A stretch of 42,589 nt of DNA from Nymphaea colorata (taxonomy: Eukaryota; Streptophyta; Magnoliopsida; Nymphaeales; Nymphaeaceae). The translations under genes and the position numbers were made by a program. The stretch is from the NCBI RefSeq assembly GCF_008831285.2, contig NW_022204632.1, positions 1 to 42,589 of the forward strand. Direction: 5' to 3'. Positions 30,375 to 42,553 of this stretch are shown here, piece after piece. Position 1 is the first letter of the stretch. Each line of letters opens with the position of its first letter. The notes below the pieces were generated by a model. It saw only the letters and a program-made list of their open reading frames with translations. It did not search any database and had not been told where the DNA came from.

Positions 30375-33300
30375 ATGAGCGATAAGTTGAAGTTAGCCCT
30401 CGCTGGCCTTCTTCTCCTGCTCTTCACCGTCCAAGTAGCAGCAATAGCTCGTGCCCCCTCCACCTACTGCACCAGCAAAGCCCTTTTAAAGCAATTTCCC
30501 CTCGCCTCCGAGGAACTCCTCATGCACGATACTGCCGACTTCTTCTCGGGATACAACTTGAAGGTTACCCTAGGAAGCAATAACTCGTGGGCGGCTGTCA
30601 GTCAAAAATGGGCCATGCTCGACCAAAAAAATCAATATTTCCCCAACATCATCTCACATTACATTGAACCCAAGGACAATAGCTTCGGAAGAGATAGCTT
30701 CCTGCTATACAAGGATCTCTCCAAGACCACTTGGCTCACATACGGTATTCTTAAAGACAAAAGTTCGCTCCAGTCACTAATTCCTCTGTAATTGTGACCA
30801 CAGATACTGATGTGATCTGTTTTGATGCAGCTTTGTTCTTGGATCATGGTCTGGCCGTCGTGGATTGCGCTAAAAAGGCAGGATCTATCTTCAGTTCTTA
30901 CCGCAATTATTGGTACATCATCGATCTCACAAGTCACACCGTGAAAAAAGTAATAGAAAATGACTTGTTCGTTTCCTTCACGAGCATCACCAAGAGAAGA
31001 TTGATGAAGTTCAGTCACCCTGAAGCTGGAGGATTCACCTACCTTCTCAGGAGCTACTTCGCTGATGGTGTCGATGAGGATCACAGTGACAACACCTATA
31101 TGGAAATTTTCATCGTTCCAGTTGAAGATCCTACTGAAATTGAGCCTCTCAGAGTCATCGATCGCACCTTCCTCAACGTTAAAGCCTTGAGGATCATGGA
31201 CGCTGAGCTCTACCTTGACGATATCTTCCTGCTCGACTACGATACCGGTCTTTTCAGATTGGACATCCTCCAGTCACAGAGAGTGGCAATCACCGGAAGA
31301 TATAGAGACTTCGGTTTTGTCAAATTCGGAATCTACAGTGACGACCTGCAGGACCAAATCATCATCGCTCTTGCCAACAAGCACAGCGTTTATGAGATTG
31401 ACTGGCACATCATGTCCAAGCCTGTCCTCATCAACAAATACTCCCTATGGAGAACAGCAGGATCAAGCAGATCTTCCTCAATGATCGCTATCTCATCGTT
31501 CAGAGTGCAGCCGATGCCTACAATGAGACTAATCCCAAATTCTAAATCGACTATACTTGGATCTTCTCCAAGGGATCAAGAACCTACCTCAATGCCTATC
31601 ACGTGATCAACCATAACAGTTCAATCGTTGAGGTTGATTTCGACAGATAAAACTCACACATCTATATTGCTGACTAAAGGGGAATTTCTTTGCGAGAGAT
31701 TGGAGATGCTAGATTGATCATGCACTATATGGACGAAAAGCTCTACGGAAAATCAGAAGATATCGTCATCTTTGCCGACTCTTTTGATTGGTTTTCCAAT
31801 GAGACCTTTAGATGTCAAGAAAAGTTCACTGTCTTCTTTGTCAGCAAGGATAACTTTACTATCTTCCCGACTGGTCTTGATCCAACCGATGTTTACTCCG
31901 TCAACTATCCCAATCCTCTCTAAATTCCTCTCAATTCCTACTACTTAGGACCAAACCTGCAATACAGCGTCCTCAACCACAAGGGTGACACCTTACCTTC
32001 AAGTTGGGTCAACAAGCTCAACAGAACTTTCATTATCACTGACAAGCCAATGACATCTGATGTTGTCTTCTTCCACACTGATGTCGTCCCTGAAATTGGG
32101 CACGAGCTTATCATCTACTATTATCAAGATGCCACTAACAACACCCACGTTTCACAGTGTTGCATCAGTGGGCCAATTCAAGCATGTATTGTGAACTTCT
32201 AAGGACTTACAGCCACAACTCACGCATTAGATCATTCACATCTAGCTTCTTCAGAGACCAATAAGGCTGGAACTACTTCTATTCTATTGTTTTTGAAGGT
32301 CAAGGTAAAATGGTTCACATCTATGACTTTTTGAGACAAAAGCTGATCGCTTAGATTAGCTACCAAGGAGACTATGAGACTGATATCACCAGCATTGCCT
32401 CTTCTAATGGCTTCGTCTATGTTCTTCGCAAGTATGCCAAAACAATCGATGTCTACAGTCTTGCCAAATGCGCAGAATACAGCACTTGCACTCCTGATTT
32501 CTCAATCACCTATGGAACTTTGAAGGCCTTCGGCATTAAATACTTCTCTCCTGAGGGAATCGTGACCGACAATATGCATCCTGAAGTTTTGTTCATTAAG
32601 TGTATGGGATCCCTCATCATCTTGGACATCGATAACAAAGAAAAAATCCATCTATTGGATTAGATTATTTCTCCTGCTACAGCTGTTAGAAACTATCAAG
32701 TGGCTGTCAGCAAGAGCAGACTCCTTATCTCAGCTTATCCTAACCTCCTCTTCGAGTATTCTTTGGACCATATATACACTTACAACATGGTTACTCTTAC
32801 CAAATCCTTGTCTACTTATGGAATGACCATCCAGCCTAATGCTGACATCTAATTCTCTGACTACGACGGCACTGCTATGTTAACTGCATTGATCCAGTTA
32901 AAAACGTCTCTGTTATCTTGGTCTATCACACTGGAGTCGGAGCAAGTCGTGCTTTGTACACAATGATTACTTTGGACAAGCTTTACAGTAGACCTGGCTT
33001 TGAGATCGAAGTCAGCGGATACTATGTCAACTTTTTAACCATCGTTACCGGCAGCAACATCACCGTCTACAGAGTCTTCAGCGAGCCTTTCCTCACCATC
33101 AACGAAACTGTCGACGATTTCTCGTTCAAGATTCAAGCATACAACCAAAACAGCACCCAAGTCACAAAGGAAGTGAACGTGACTGTCGTCAATCAAAAGC
33201 AGACTATCGTTCCTACCAAAATCTTCAATGAATCAAACGGTAACTTAACTGCCGGCAACACTGGCAACTATCAATGGGAAGATAGGAATGGTTCACTGGA

Positions 33301-35175
33301 AACATCATCCACTACAACTATACCTGTGATGATTGCCACAAGGTAAGGACACCAAGGTTAGAATCAGATAACATATCGATAATCTGGCTGATTTGCACAT
33401 CGGCGGTAATTTCTATACTGAGAGTCTCAGAGGAGGCATTGCTGTCTGGGAGGATCTTTTCAGGTTCAGACCAAATGGTTCAGTTTGGCAAATCGCCACT
33501 CTTCCCGACCAAAAGCTCCTTGAACGCTGTCAAAGAGTAGCAGCAGCCGAAAATGAGATCTTTGCTGTCACTGCATGCCAAGAACTCGGAAGAGGAGTCA
33601 ATCTCTACGTTACTTCATTCACTTCTTATAAGGCTTGGACATGGGGTCCCTACTATTCCGATGCCTTTAGCGTGAGATCTCTCCAGATCATCAATGACGT
33701 GCTTATGGTTGCTGATACCCCCTCTAATCCTGAGTATCTCTTTGATGAAGGCGCTATTTATCTCTACAGGTTGAGCTTTAATGCTGAGAGCGGTGATGAG
33801 ATGGATGAGCTCTAAGTGATCGATAGCAACGATTTCGTTGGATGCAGTGGATGGAACGAGGATAAGGCTTTCTTGGGTAACGCTCATTTAGTGTATTCTG
33901 GCAACACTGACGCCTATAGATTGTACATCACTGAAGCCAGATACGGATTCTTTGTTGTTGACTTCGTGAAGGCTCATGTTTCAGACAATGAGATCACCAT
34001 TTTGACCACATCCTTCATCAACGTCAAGAAGCTCTTGGAGGATAACAACCTTCATATGCCCATTGATGCAGCTTTCTGGCTATTAGCTACGTGAAGGCCA
34101 CATATAACCCTCACTTCGATGTTGAAAATATTGTTATCACCACGAAGGGGTACCATAACTTTGAAATCACCATTATCTATGATGATAAGGGACACATTCA
34201 AGGAACTGTCTTGCACAGAGTCTATCAACGCTATTCATTCTATAATGGTGTCAATGAAGTTCAAGCAAAGAGCGGCTTTGTCGTTATGGGATACGTCCTG
34301 CCTCCTAACATCGACATCAGCCTGGGATACCGCCGGCAATATGTCACAATCTATGATTCTATTGACTATCCTCATGAGTCTGAAAAAGGATACTCCGAGC
34401 ATTTCATGGTGGGCGCCATTCCAATCAACGATACAACTCCTGTTGCCTTTGCCATCAATACCACTTACGATTTCCATAGCAATGGTACAAGATCAGGAAT
34501 CGTGCTCAGTCTCCCAATAAGTAAATATTTGTTTATATAGCTCATCGATTGATCGGCGCATCTATTGCCCATAACTTGACTCTAAGCTTGACCAACGGTT
34601 ACAAGACTCAAGATATCTCTATTAAGGCTTATAACGATTTTAGTAGTTTTACTTTCAATGCCACTGTGGTCGCCCCACCTGACAATTCCGAAAGTGTAAT
34701 CATTATTATCATCATTATCCTCTGTGCAATTGTCTTCGTGTTCTTCCTATTCTACATCTTCTCTATCGCCAGAAAGAAGAGGCCCACATAGGAGGGAAGA
34801 GAGTCACTCTTGACTGAAAACTAGACCGTAGCAAGGCAATCAGTTGCTCAAAATGAAGCTGTATATGTGCCACCTCCCGTTACTTCAACTGAGGAAATGA
34901 GAAGACAAGTGGATGAGTAAGAAGAAGAATAAGAGGAAGAAGAATAAGAGGAGGAAGAAGAAGTGGAAGTTCCAGTTGCTCCCAAGCCAGAAGTCCTCAC
35001 CAGTGTTGAAACTGCATCAGTGGAACCAAAATCAGTTCATGTGGAGGAGAAGCCTGCAGAAATCTAAAAGCCAATCGTTGCCGAGCCTGTCCAAGTTGAG
35101 CAGCCAGTTGCAGTTTAAAAGGTATAAGAAGTGGCTGTGCCAAAGGTGGAGTAAAACTAGGCAAGACAAGACTGA
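30375..35175 (+). CDS. Giant type I membrane protein with beta-rich ectodomain
   Basis: About 1,590 aa. An N-terminal signal peptide (LALAGLLLLLFTVQVAA) is followed by 1,430 residues of repeating beta-strand pattern with D, Y, F and N-x-S/T sites, resembling propeller or cadherin-like blades (for example I-F-L-L-D-Y-D-T-G-L-F-R-L-D). Towards the membrane it has S-N-I-T-V-Y-R-V-F-S-E-P-F. One transmembrane helix (V-I-I-I-I-I-I-I-L-C-A-I-V-F-V, about 34700-34765) precedes a cytoplasmic tail very rich in Glu, Pro and Val. A 20-nt intron is at 34521-34540. Frame offsets near 30785, 31440, 32215, 32880, 33300 and 34070. Codons are G+C-rich relative to neighbours, as in a highly expressed gene. A surface or vacuolar adhesion/receptor role is likely; no catalytic motif. 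Confidence 0.72.
34521..34540 (+). other. 20-nt intron in giant membrane protein
   Basis: GTAAATATTTGTTTATATAG, joining L-S-L-P-I-T to H-R-L-I-G-A. Confidence 0.88.
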
Positions 35176-35263
35176 TGATCATCAAAAAGATAAATAAATC
35201 CTAAGCTATTATCTACCTATAATTTTCATTTCAGTTACTGATAGATTTCTGATAATTATTAAG

Positions 35264-36627
35264 ATGTTTGAAGGCTTTTTTAAAAAAAGTGGACCTTAGA
35301 ACTCATAGACTAAGCCCTCCGCCAATTCCTCTACAAGCGGAACTGATGATTTGGAGGAAAAACGCTCTCCCAAGCAAGAATACGAAGAATTTCTCATCAT
35401 GACGAAAAAACTTTAGTCCTAATTATCTTTCAAGTACGAATGCTGTAAGATAGGATATCGACAAGAAAAGACGATTATCGAAGCCACGTTGCCTACTAAG
35501 ATGGAGGAATCAGGTGCGACGATACAAAGCAAGTTGATAAGTTACGGTCTGTCGGTAAGGAAATGATTAAAATCATCGGTCGCAAGATCCTTTCGGGCGA
35601 GTTCAACCTCACTAAGATATCATTCCCGATTAGGGCTTGCCATCCCAAGACTGCTCTTTACAACTCGATTGCTTGCTGCACCGTATTTCCCTATTTTATG
35701 AATCGGGCTTCCGTAGAAACTGACCCTGTTGAAAGGTTCAAACTGGTCATTGCTTGCTTTGTCGCAACGCCATATTACCTAAACATGTTCCTAAAACCTC
35801 TTAATCCTATTCTTGGCGAAACTCTTCAGGCAACGTTAATCGATGGAACCCAGATATATGCCGAACAGATCAGTCATCATCCACCCATCAGCTACTTTTT
35901 GATCGTTGGACCTAAGGATTCTTACAAGTTTTCAGGCCTTTATGACTTCGATATTTCTCCAGGATTCAATTCTCTGACGATGAAGAACAAAGGAAAGAGA
36001 AGAATTTAATTCAAAGACGGCAGCGTCATATAAGGAACTTACCCATCAAATGAATTCAGTTCAACCTTTATCGGCACTGTTAGGGTTTAAGAACTCGGAG
36101 AATGCAACTTTAAGGATTAAAAGAATGGTCTTAGCTGTCACATTGAGTTTGGCAAGGTGAAAAAACATCCAAGTGATTACTTCCAAAGTGTTATCTTCAA
36201 GGAGGAGAAACCTATCTCCAAGGCCTATGGCACTTATTGCGGGTATATCGAGTTTGATGGGGTGAGATATTGGGATGGGCGTGATATGCAGCCTCTTCAT
36301 ATTGAACTCAGCAAAGACATCAAACTTTTGCCTTCTGATTGGTCTCATCGTCTTGATATCACTGAGTTCTTGAAGGACCCAGAGCACTTGGATGGAGCAC
36401 AGAAATGCAAGGAGAAATTGGAGTAAGTCCAGAGACATGATGCCAAATTAAGAAAGCATCATGAAGAAGTTCGTTAAAAAGAAATGAAGCTAAGAGAGAA
36501 GGAAGAAAAACAAAGAGAAAAGGAAGAGAAACAGAAAGAGAAAGACGATAAGCAAAAAGAAAAGGATGAAAAGAAATAAAAGGAAAGGATGAGAAGAAGT
36601 AAAAGAAAAAAAGAAAAAAACCCATGA
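35264..36627 (+). CDS. Oxysterol-binding protein (OSBP/ORP family)
   Basis: About 454 aa. The family fingerprint E-Q-I-S-H-H-P-P is at about residue 200, preceded by the lid/beta-start F-N-L-T-K-I-S-F-P-I and N-P-I-L-G-E-T-L. The barrel continues through Y-W-D-G-R-D-M and D-W-S-H-R-L-D-I. A 75-residue Lys/Glu coiled tail closes the protein; no PH domain or FFAT motif is visible. ORPs exchange sterol or PI4P between membranes at contact sites. The first 95 residues are Ser/Lys-rich. One missing base near 35512 (context CAGGTGC) separates them from the ORD frame. Start ATG 35264 lies 88 bp after the upstream stop. Confidence 0.85.
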
Positions 36628-36711
36628 GAGGAGCAAGACAGAAATGCCAAAGAATGAAGATAATTGATTTCTTTTATCTCTAAGGATATGAATGAATATA
36701 TAAGTAAAAGA

Positions 36712-39700
36712 TCAAACTCTTTCCGATTATGCCAATTTAATAGGCCCTCTATCATCGTAATTCTCCTTCTCTCCGATCTCTCCAACATCATACGTGCCAA
36801 TCTTCCACTCAAATGCCTTCTTGTAGATCAGATAGATGAACCTGCAAATACCGTTTATGATCATAATCACAAACACAGTTGCAAGGCCATAGCCTAAATT
36901 TTCAAAAGATTCTTGATCAAGAGAGTCAGCATTGGCATATACAATTAAGCAAAGAATGGCAGTGATGCACAGCAATAGATTTTCAATGACTCTTGTGAAG
37001 AGATAATAACTACTTCTGTATACCTTAAGGAAGTAGGCAATGACTCCTTCTATGACGTTAAAGAAAATAAGCAAAACTGGCCCAATAATAGACTGGTTGA
37101 TGAATAAGCCGATGAAGATAGCATAAGCCAATAATTTTCCAAAGCGTACTCCCACATAAAGGTAATATTTCGGCTCATCTGCCATACTGGAGATCTTAAG
37201 GTAATACATGTCATGATAGCAGTAGCGGAAGTGATTGACGTTCATAACGTAATGGCGGCGGTAGGTGAAGATGGTGACAACCAACGGCCAACAGACCGCT
37301 ATGATGAATGCCAGTACGCAAATGATCAGGCTGATGACCTGTCCACCGTTAGCTTTGAAATCAGTGAATTGCAGCATACATGCCCACATGGTAGCTAAGA
37401 ATTGGTAACGCCATATCTGATCGAAATATGCTAAAGGTCGTTGAGGAATGCTGCGGAAGAAACGGAAAAGTTTATTTTAGGACTGCTTGCAGGCTGGCAG
37501 AAGATGATAGAGGATGATATTGATGATGAACCATCCCAAATAGATGGCGTTGATGATCAAAATGGGGTAGAATGATCTCAGGAAGTAGACATCAACGTTG
37601 AATTGTTGGAAGATGTAATTAGCAGGATAGGTGAGACTGCCGAAGAGACTATTCTAAATAGAAGAGATGTCAGCAAAGTAGTTGAGATGCTCCATTCTGA
37701 CAGCATTGGCAAGTGGGACCTTGATGCTGGGAGGTAGCAGCATAGAGGTGATATAGATGTGATAGTAGATCAACTGCAGCATGATCGAAAACTCTTCGAA
37801 GACCACACCAACCCCAACATCACGCAGACTATCATGAATATCAAGTGAACCAAGTGAAGAAGTGGAAGAAGGAAGAAAGTTGGGAAATGGAATGACGAGT
37901 GTCAGGCGAAGCATTATCGTACCTGACAAGAAGATATGCTTATGAAGAAGAAACTAGTTGCCGAGAGACTGATCCATCAGTAGTGTATACAAGCTCGCCA
38001 TATGATGTGTTGACAGTGAGAGTAGAGTTAGCGTATGATCTGGACAGCGGAAGGAAGTATTTGACGTAATTAAATGTGGAATATTGTTGGACAAGAGAGT
38101 TGCGTTTGGAATGGCAACGCCATCGATACTAAACTGAAAAGATTTCGCAAAGAAATCACTCACATTATCTTGAGTCTTGTTCTATTGGGAAGTGAAGAAG
38201 ACCTGGTGGTTGAATGTGATCCATACATCGAGGCCAGTTTGTGTGGCATTGTCAGAGTACATGGGTATGGCAAATATATCGTAAGAGAGACCAACTTGAG
38301 AACACAGCTGGCAGTTACCAAGATACACTTAAACTACCTACGAAGATGCCCTGGTCAGGAGCACTGACAGTAAGCGCGATTTATGATCCTTGATGGTCAA
38401 CGAGGTCTGATTGCACCGTCCATATCATTTCCCGTCCTGTGTTGCTGCAGATGTTGCTTCCATATGAGTTGGTCAATGATATGTTGAAAGTGTTTCCTTG
38501 GTAGCCTGGAGAGTTGACCACCACATTCACATTAATTTGCGATTTTGGATCTGCGAGAGAGGTGGAAGTGAGCCAATCGTCTACCTTAAAGACATTCAGA
38601 ACGACAAGGATTCCCCTGTGGGCTGGTAGACCTTTAAATTATAGGTCAAAGTGGAAGGAACGGGATATGTGTGATTGACTGATTGTGTTATTCCATAAAG
38701 GTTTATGTAGTCAGATGTACAATTTAACGATGAAAGGGCTTCACTTCCCTTCCAAAGCGAACTGTTAGAATGGCCATTAGGAAGATCATTGGCATAAAAA
38801 ACGTATCCACTTGATGCCTTTGGAATGCATTTGCCACTGGACATCCCCAATGACAGCCAGCAGGATTGGCAATTTGCAGAGGAATATATTTGGCTGGCGT
38901 CAGAGCTGAGGCAAGCTGCACAGCTCTTATAGTAGTTGAGCTCGGTTATGGTAAAATTGTAAGGGCAAAGAGAATTGCAATTGTTTCTTTCTCCTTTCCA
39001 AAAGGCGTGCAAGCATGGGATGCAGGTCTGGTTAAAAGTAAGTTCAGCTAGAGTGAATTGAGCTAGGCAGTCTATGCATTAATTTAGAGCAGGGCCAACG
39101 CATTGCTTGCAGTTAGAATAGCATTTAACGCATGTGGTGGAATCCTTTAGGTAGAAACCGTTGGCGCAGGTCTTGCAGTTTTGAGCCAAACTGAAGAAAG
39201 GCATGCATTGAGTGCAAGTGGTGCTCTGGGATCCACTAGTGAAAACACAAGTTACACAGTTGTTCCCGCAGGAATATTGAATTAGAACCATATTCGCCAC
39301 ATAAAATTCTTCATTCGCCTGAGAAACACCCTTGAAGCCAATAGAAAAGTTACTAAGACACGGTTTTCCCATGAGGTCGATCTTGACTGCAGTGGCGAAT
39401 AGTTGAGCAGCTCCGTTGTTTCCTTCCTGCAGAAGAGTGGATGTGTATGTGTCAAGCGAAGTGAAGGAAGTATAAGGCTTGCCGTTGACTGTGATGTTGA
39501 GCTGGTTTAAGCTTTGCGCATAATTGAGACTGTAAAGCAGGTAAAACTTGATAAGATAGCTCTGGTTGCTCGGTAGCTCAAGACCAAGGTTAAGGGTCTG
39601 TGCTTGGCTGCTAGCCACGCTGGAGAACTGCGAACTGGATTTGTTAGTTAGGTTGAGCATTCTTCCAGTGATGGGCGTGAAGGAACGGTAGACTCCATAC

Positions 39701-40751
39701 GTGTCAAGATAGTCGCACTTTCCAGCAGCAGAACTGACAGTGTATGCTTCGCAAAGTAGACAAACGTTTGCGCTAGAGCAGGTGCTGCAACGATAGTCAC
39801 AAATGCTGCAGGATTGTAATGTGCCATCGGGATCGGAAACTGGATAGTAACCGCTTAGACAGGTGGAGCAAACTCCTCCATTCGAGCTGACTGCAAATCC
39901 GCTGCAGCCTCCCTCAACTGAAAACCCAAGCAAGTACCAAGTGGTGCGACTAAAGGGTGTGAGGAAGAAATTGAGGAGGACCTGTCTAAACGGATTGTTG
40001 TTATTGATAGGATTGACTATAAACTGATACTGGTATACAAATCCGCAAGAGGTGCTGACCGAGCTGACCGTCGAGAAAGAAGTATTGAAGCTGGCAATCA
40101 GCGAGTTGGAATTGAGTTGATCCGTGACGGCTAGGTTTAAAAAAGAGGTTGTTTTGGAAAGTGACGAATTTTGATTATTTGTCGAGACTGTTTATATGAT
40201 TAGATTCCCATCTTCATCGATAGTTTACGTGGTGGTTTGGTTGGAGTAGACTGAGCCATTGTAGAGAGCAACGTCTGAGATCGCTATAGTGACTTTTATA
40301 ACAAGTCGTCTAATGTTCTGTGCTGCTGAGAAGGAGAGAGGTTTTGTAGCGTTTCTAGAGGAAGTAAAGGCTCCAATGGAGTTGAAGGACATGTTGGTGA
40401 AGTTGGTATTGTTATTATTCGTGGTCGGTGGGATAAGGTTGCAGGTTTGGGAGGGTGGTGGTGAGGGAAGGGACCAATTGAAGAAAGTACCCGTCTCATT
40501 GTAGATGTTCTAAATGATAAAAAGCATACATAGAAGGTATTGGCGGTTTGTGCGCAATTTGGGCCAGTGTAGTAGGGCAGACAGGGATACTGCTTCCCCG
40601 AAGTTGTGTTGAGAAGGGTGCGACACAAGAGCGGATTGTTATCGTCGCAGGCGATGCAATTCCCCAGACAATTAGAAACAGGCGCGATCGAATTCACCAG
40701 CAGCTGGAGCATGCACAGCGAAGTCAGCAGAGATAAGAACTTGAATCCCAT
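36712..40751 (-). CDS. Giant cysteine-rich multi-span membrane protein
   Basis: About 1,340 aa. Signal peptide (F-L-S-L-L-T-S-L-C-M-L-Q-L-L) then C-x-x-C modules. Residues 60-250 carry many N-x-S/T sites. From about 39900 to 38850 furin/GFR-type modules appear (C-S-T-C-L-S-G-Y-Y, C-K-T-C-A-N-G-F-Y, C-V-K-C-Y-S-N-C). A beta-rich region follows, and the C-terminal 430 residues hold about six to seven hydrophobic helices (V-I-S-L-I-I-C-V-L-A-F-I-I near 37290, F-I-G-L-F-I-N-Q-S-I near 37080, L-L-L-C-I-T-A-I-L near 36960). This layout is typical of ciliate surface receptor-like proteins with a Cys-rich ectodomain. One 20-nt intron at 40510-40529; offsets near 38605 and 38300. Ligand unknown. Confidence 0.75.
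40510..40529 (-). other. 20-nt intron in Cys-rich membrane protein
   Basis: Sense-strand GTATGCTTTTTATCATTTAG, joining N-T-F-Y to N-I-Y-N-E-T-G. Confidence 0.88.
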
Positions 40752-40957
40752 TTAAATGTTATAGTCGAACAGCTGAAAATATGCAGTTTATAAAATTTCC
40801 AGTATAGAAATTCCAGCATATCGGAAAGATTGTGATGGATATGACCAGCCATTAGATGAAGATTCTTTATATTTAATCATAAGTATGATGTGACGGAACA
40901 GTAAGTCCATTGGTATTGATGTATATGCTTATGGATCATATAGAGGGGATGCATCAA

Positions 40958-42370
40958 TCATTCCATGCTGACCTCATTTTCGTTGAACAGGTTTGAAATT
41001 TCTTTATTAAAGGAGTCAATGCATCCGAGGAAGCATTTCTGGTTGTTGGTGGTGATGTAAAACTCCTTCACTCTGGTAGTCGATTCAAGGCCTTGGATGC
41101 ACTCATGGATTATGGGCAGTGGGCTTCCGAGCTCCTCACTCACGCAAAAGACAACTGATTCGAAGTTTGCTTCGGTGATTAGCTCGAGCTTTTCGAAGAC
41201 TTGCTTTATGCCCTTCTTGAGACTCTCTTCTTCTTGGCCATCATCGATCTTCAGAAAAGCAATAGCTTAGAAACCGGCAACCTCTTGACACTTTTGGAAA
41301 TAAGTTTCACCACCTATCTTAAGCTCTTCCCTTTTTGCAATCCTTTCTTTGTAGTTTACTTTTGACTGGTTGACCACGTTGCCCGGATAAAGCTCCAATT
41401 TTGGAGTCTTGAATGGAACGATGACGAGCTTAGCCTTGAAATCTTGGATTCTGCGGAAGGTTATGCATAACTTAATACCGAAGATGTAGATGCTGCATTA
41501 TGGCCAACATTTGCGACCCTGAGGGATTGGCATTTGGTTTGCCTTATTCTACTCGGCTTTAGCATGCTAGTCAGGCTGGTTAAAGTTCCTATCTCCGTTT
41601 CTGTCTCCATAATAGCCACCCCTGCCTCTTCCTCTGCCTCTTCCACGCTCTCCGTCGCCGCGATTATCCCAGTTTCCTCCTCGGTTTCCTCTATCCCCTC
41701 TGTCTCCTCTGTCTCCTCTATCTCCTCTATCCCCTCTTTAGCCCCTTTCCCCTCTTTATCCTCTATCACCTCTTTATCCTCTATCACCTCCCCTATCACC
41801 CCTATCTCCACCGCGATAGTTGTTGTAGCCATTTTATCTATTTCCTCGTTCTCCATCGCCATTCCTATTCCCTCTTCCTCTTTGGTTGTTTTACTCTTAT
41901 CTATTTCCTCTTCCCCCACGTTCTTGGCCTTGATAATTTCTATTATAACCTCTCCCACCTCGGTCGCCATTGTCCTCCTGTCCTTCCCTATTACCCCTTC
42001 CACGGCCAGTTCTCTCAGTAGTATTTCGTTCTTCTTATTTTTCCTTCTAGGCATTGGTATCCGCCTCTCCCCAAATGGACTCATCATTTTTATCAGGTTT
42101 AAGTTCTTCCGCTTTTTCCTCAACTGTCACTTTATTCTCTTCCCCTCGGCCTCTTGTACGACCGCCACGTTATTCACTCTTTTTCTCAGGTTCATCATTG
42201 GGTTTTTCCACTATCCAGCTTTCAGATTGGTCAAGGTCAGCACTTTCATTCTATTCCTTTTTCTCCTCTTTGGGTGGCTCTTCAGCTGGTGGCACTGGCA
42301 GTGTCTTGGGTTTTTCAACTTCTGGCTTGGCAGCTTAGTCTCCTCCCATTCCCCAATCATCGTCACTCAT
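40958..42370 (-). CDS. RGG/DRG-repeat RNA-binding-type protein with globular C-terminal domain
   Basis: 470 aa in one frame from ATG 42370 to TGA at 40960, no intron or offset. It starts M-S-D-D-D-W-G-M-G-G and is acidic with P-V-P-P-A-E-E. Residues 70-130 are mixed charge; residues 135-285 are dense in R-G-G, R-G-R, D-R-G and N-R-G with a tandem D-R-G/Q-R-G array encoded around 41650-41800. RGG boxes bind RNA and G-quadruplexes and are methylated. The C-terminal 170 residues are globular; alternating strands (A-K-L-V-I-V-P-F, S-V-V-F-C-V-S) and a Gly loop loosely recall a macro domain, without the canonical N-A-A-N motif. It is the last gene before the right telomere (about 180 bp). Confidence 0.75.
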
Positions 42371-42553
42371 CTTACAGATATATGATTTTATAAATCAAGA
42401 GTCAATTGGGAAGTATTATTTGTATCTTTAAACAGCGATGTGAAAATGATCGGATCTCAATTATTGTCTTGAGTTTTCTGATTGAAGCTCCACATAGCAG
42501 AACATACATAAATAAGATCTAAAGATGGCTCTATATACGATAATATAATTTAT

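Noticed and set aside
37805-37820. CCAACCCCAA as a telomerase RNA template
   Set aside because: It lies in the coding sequence of the Cys-rich membrane protein; no telomerase RNA features nearby.
13735-38610. Programmed -1 frameshifting as the general rule
   Set aside because: Some offsets go the other way (extra base), most sit in homopolymers and they cluster by gene; consensus errors explain this better. Kept as a testable alternative.
41534-42385. 283-codon Ser/Ile-rich plus-strand frame
   Set aside because: It is the complement of the RGG-repeat gene; the minus frame gives a coherent RGG protein with start and stop.
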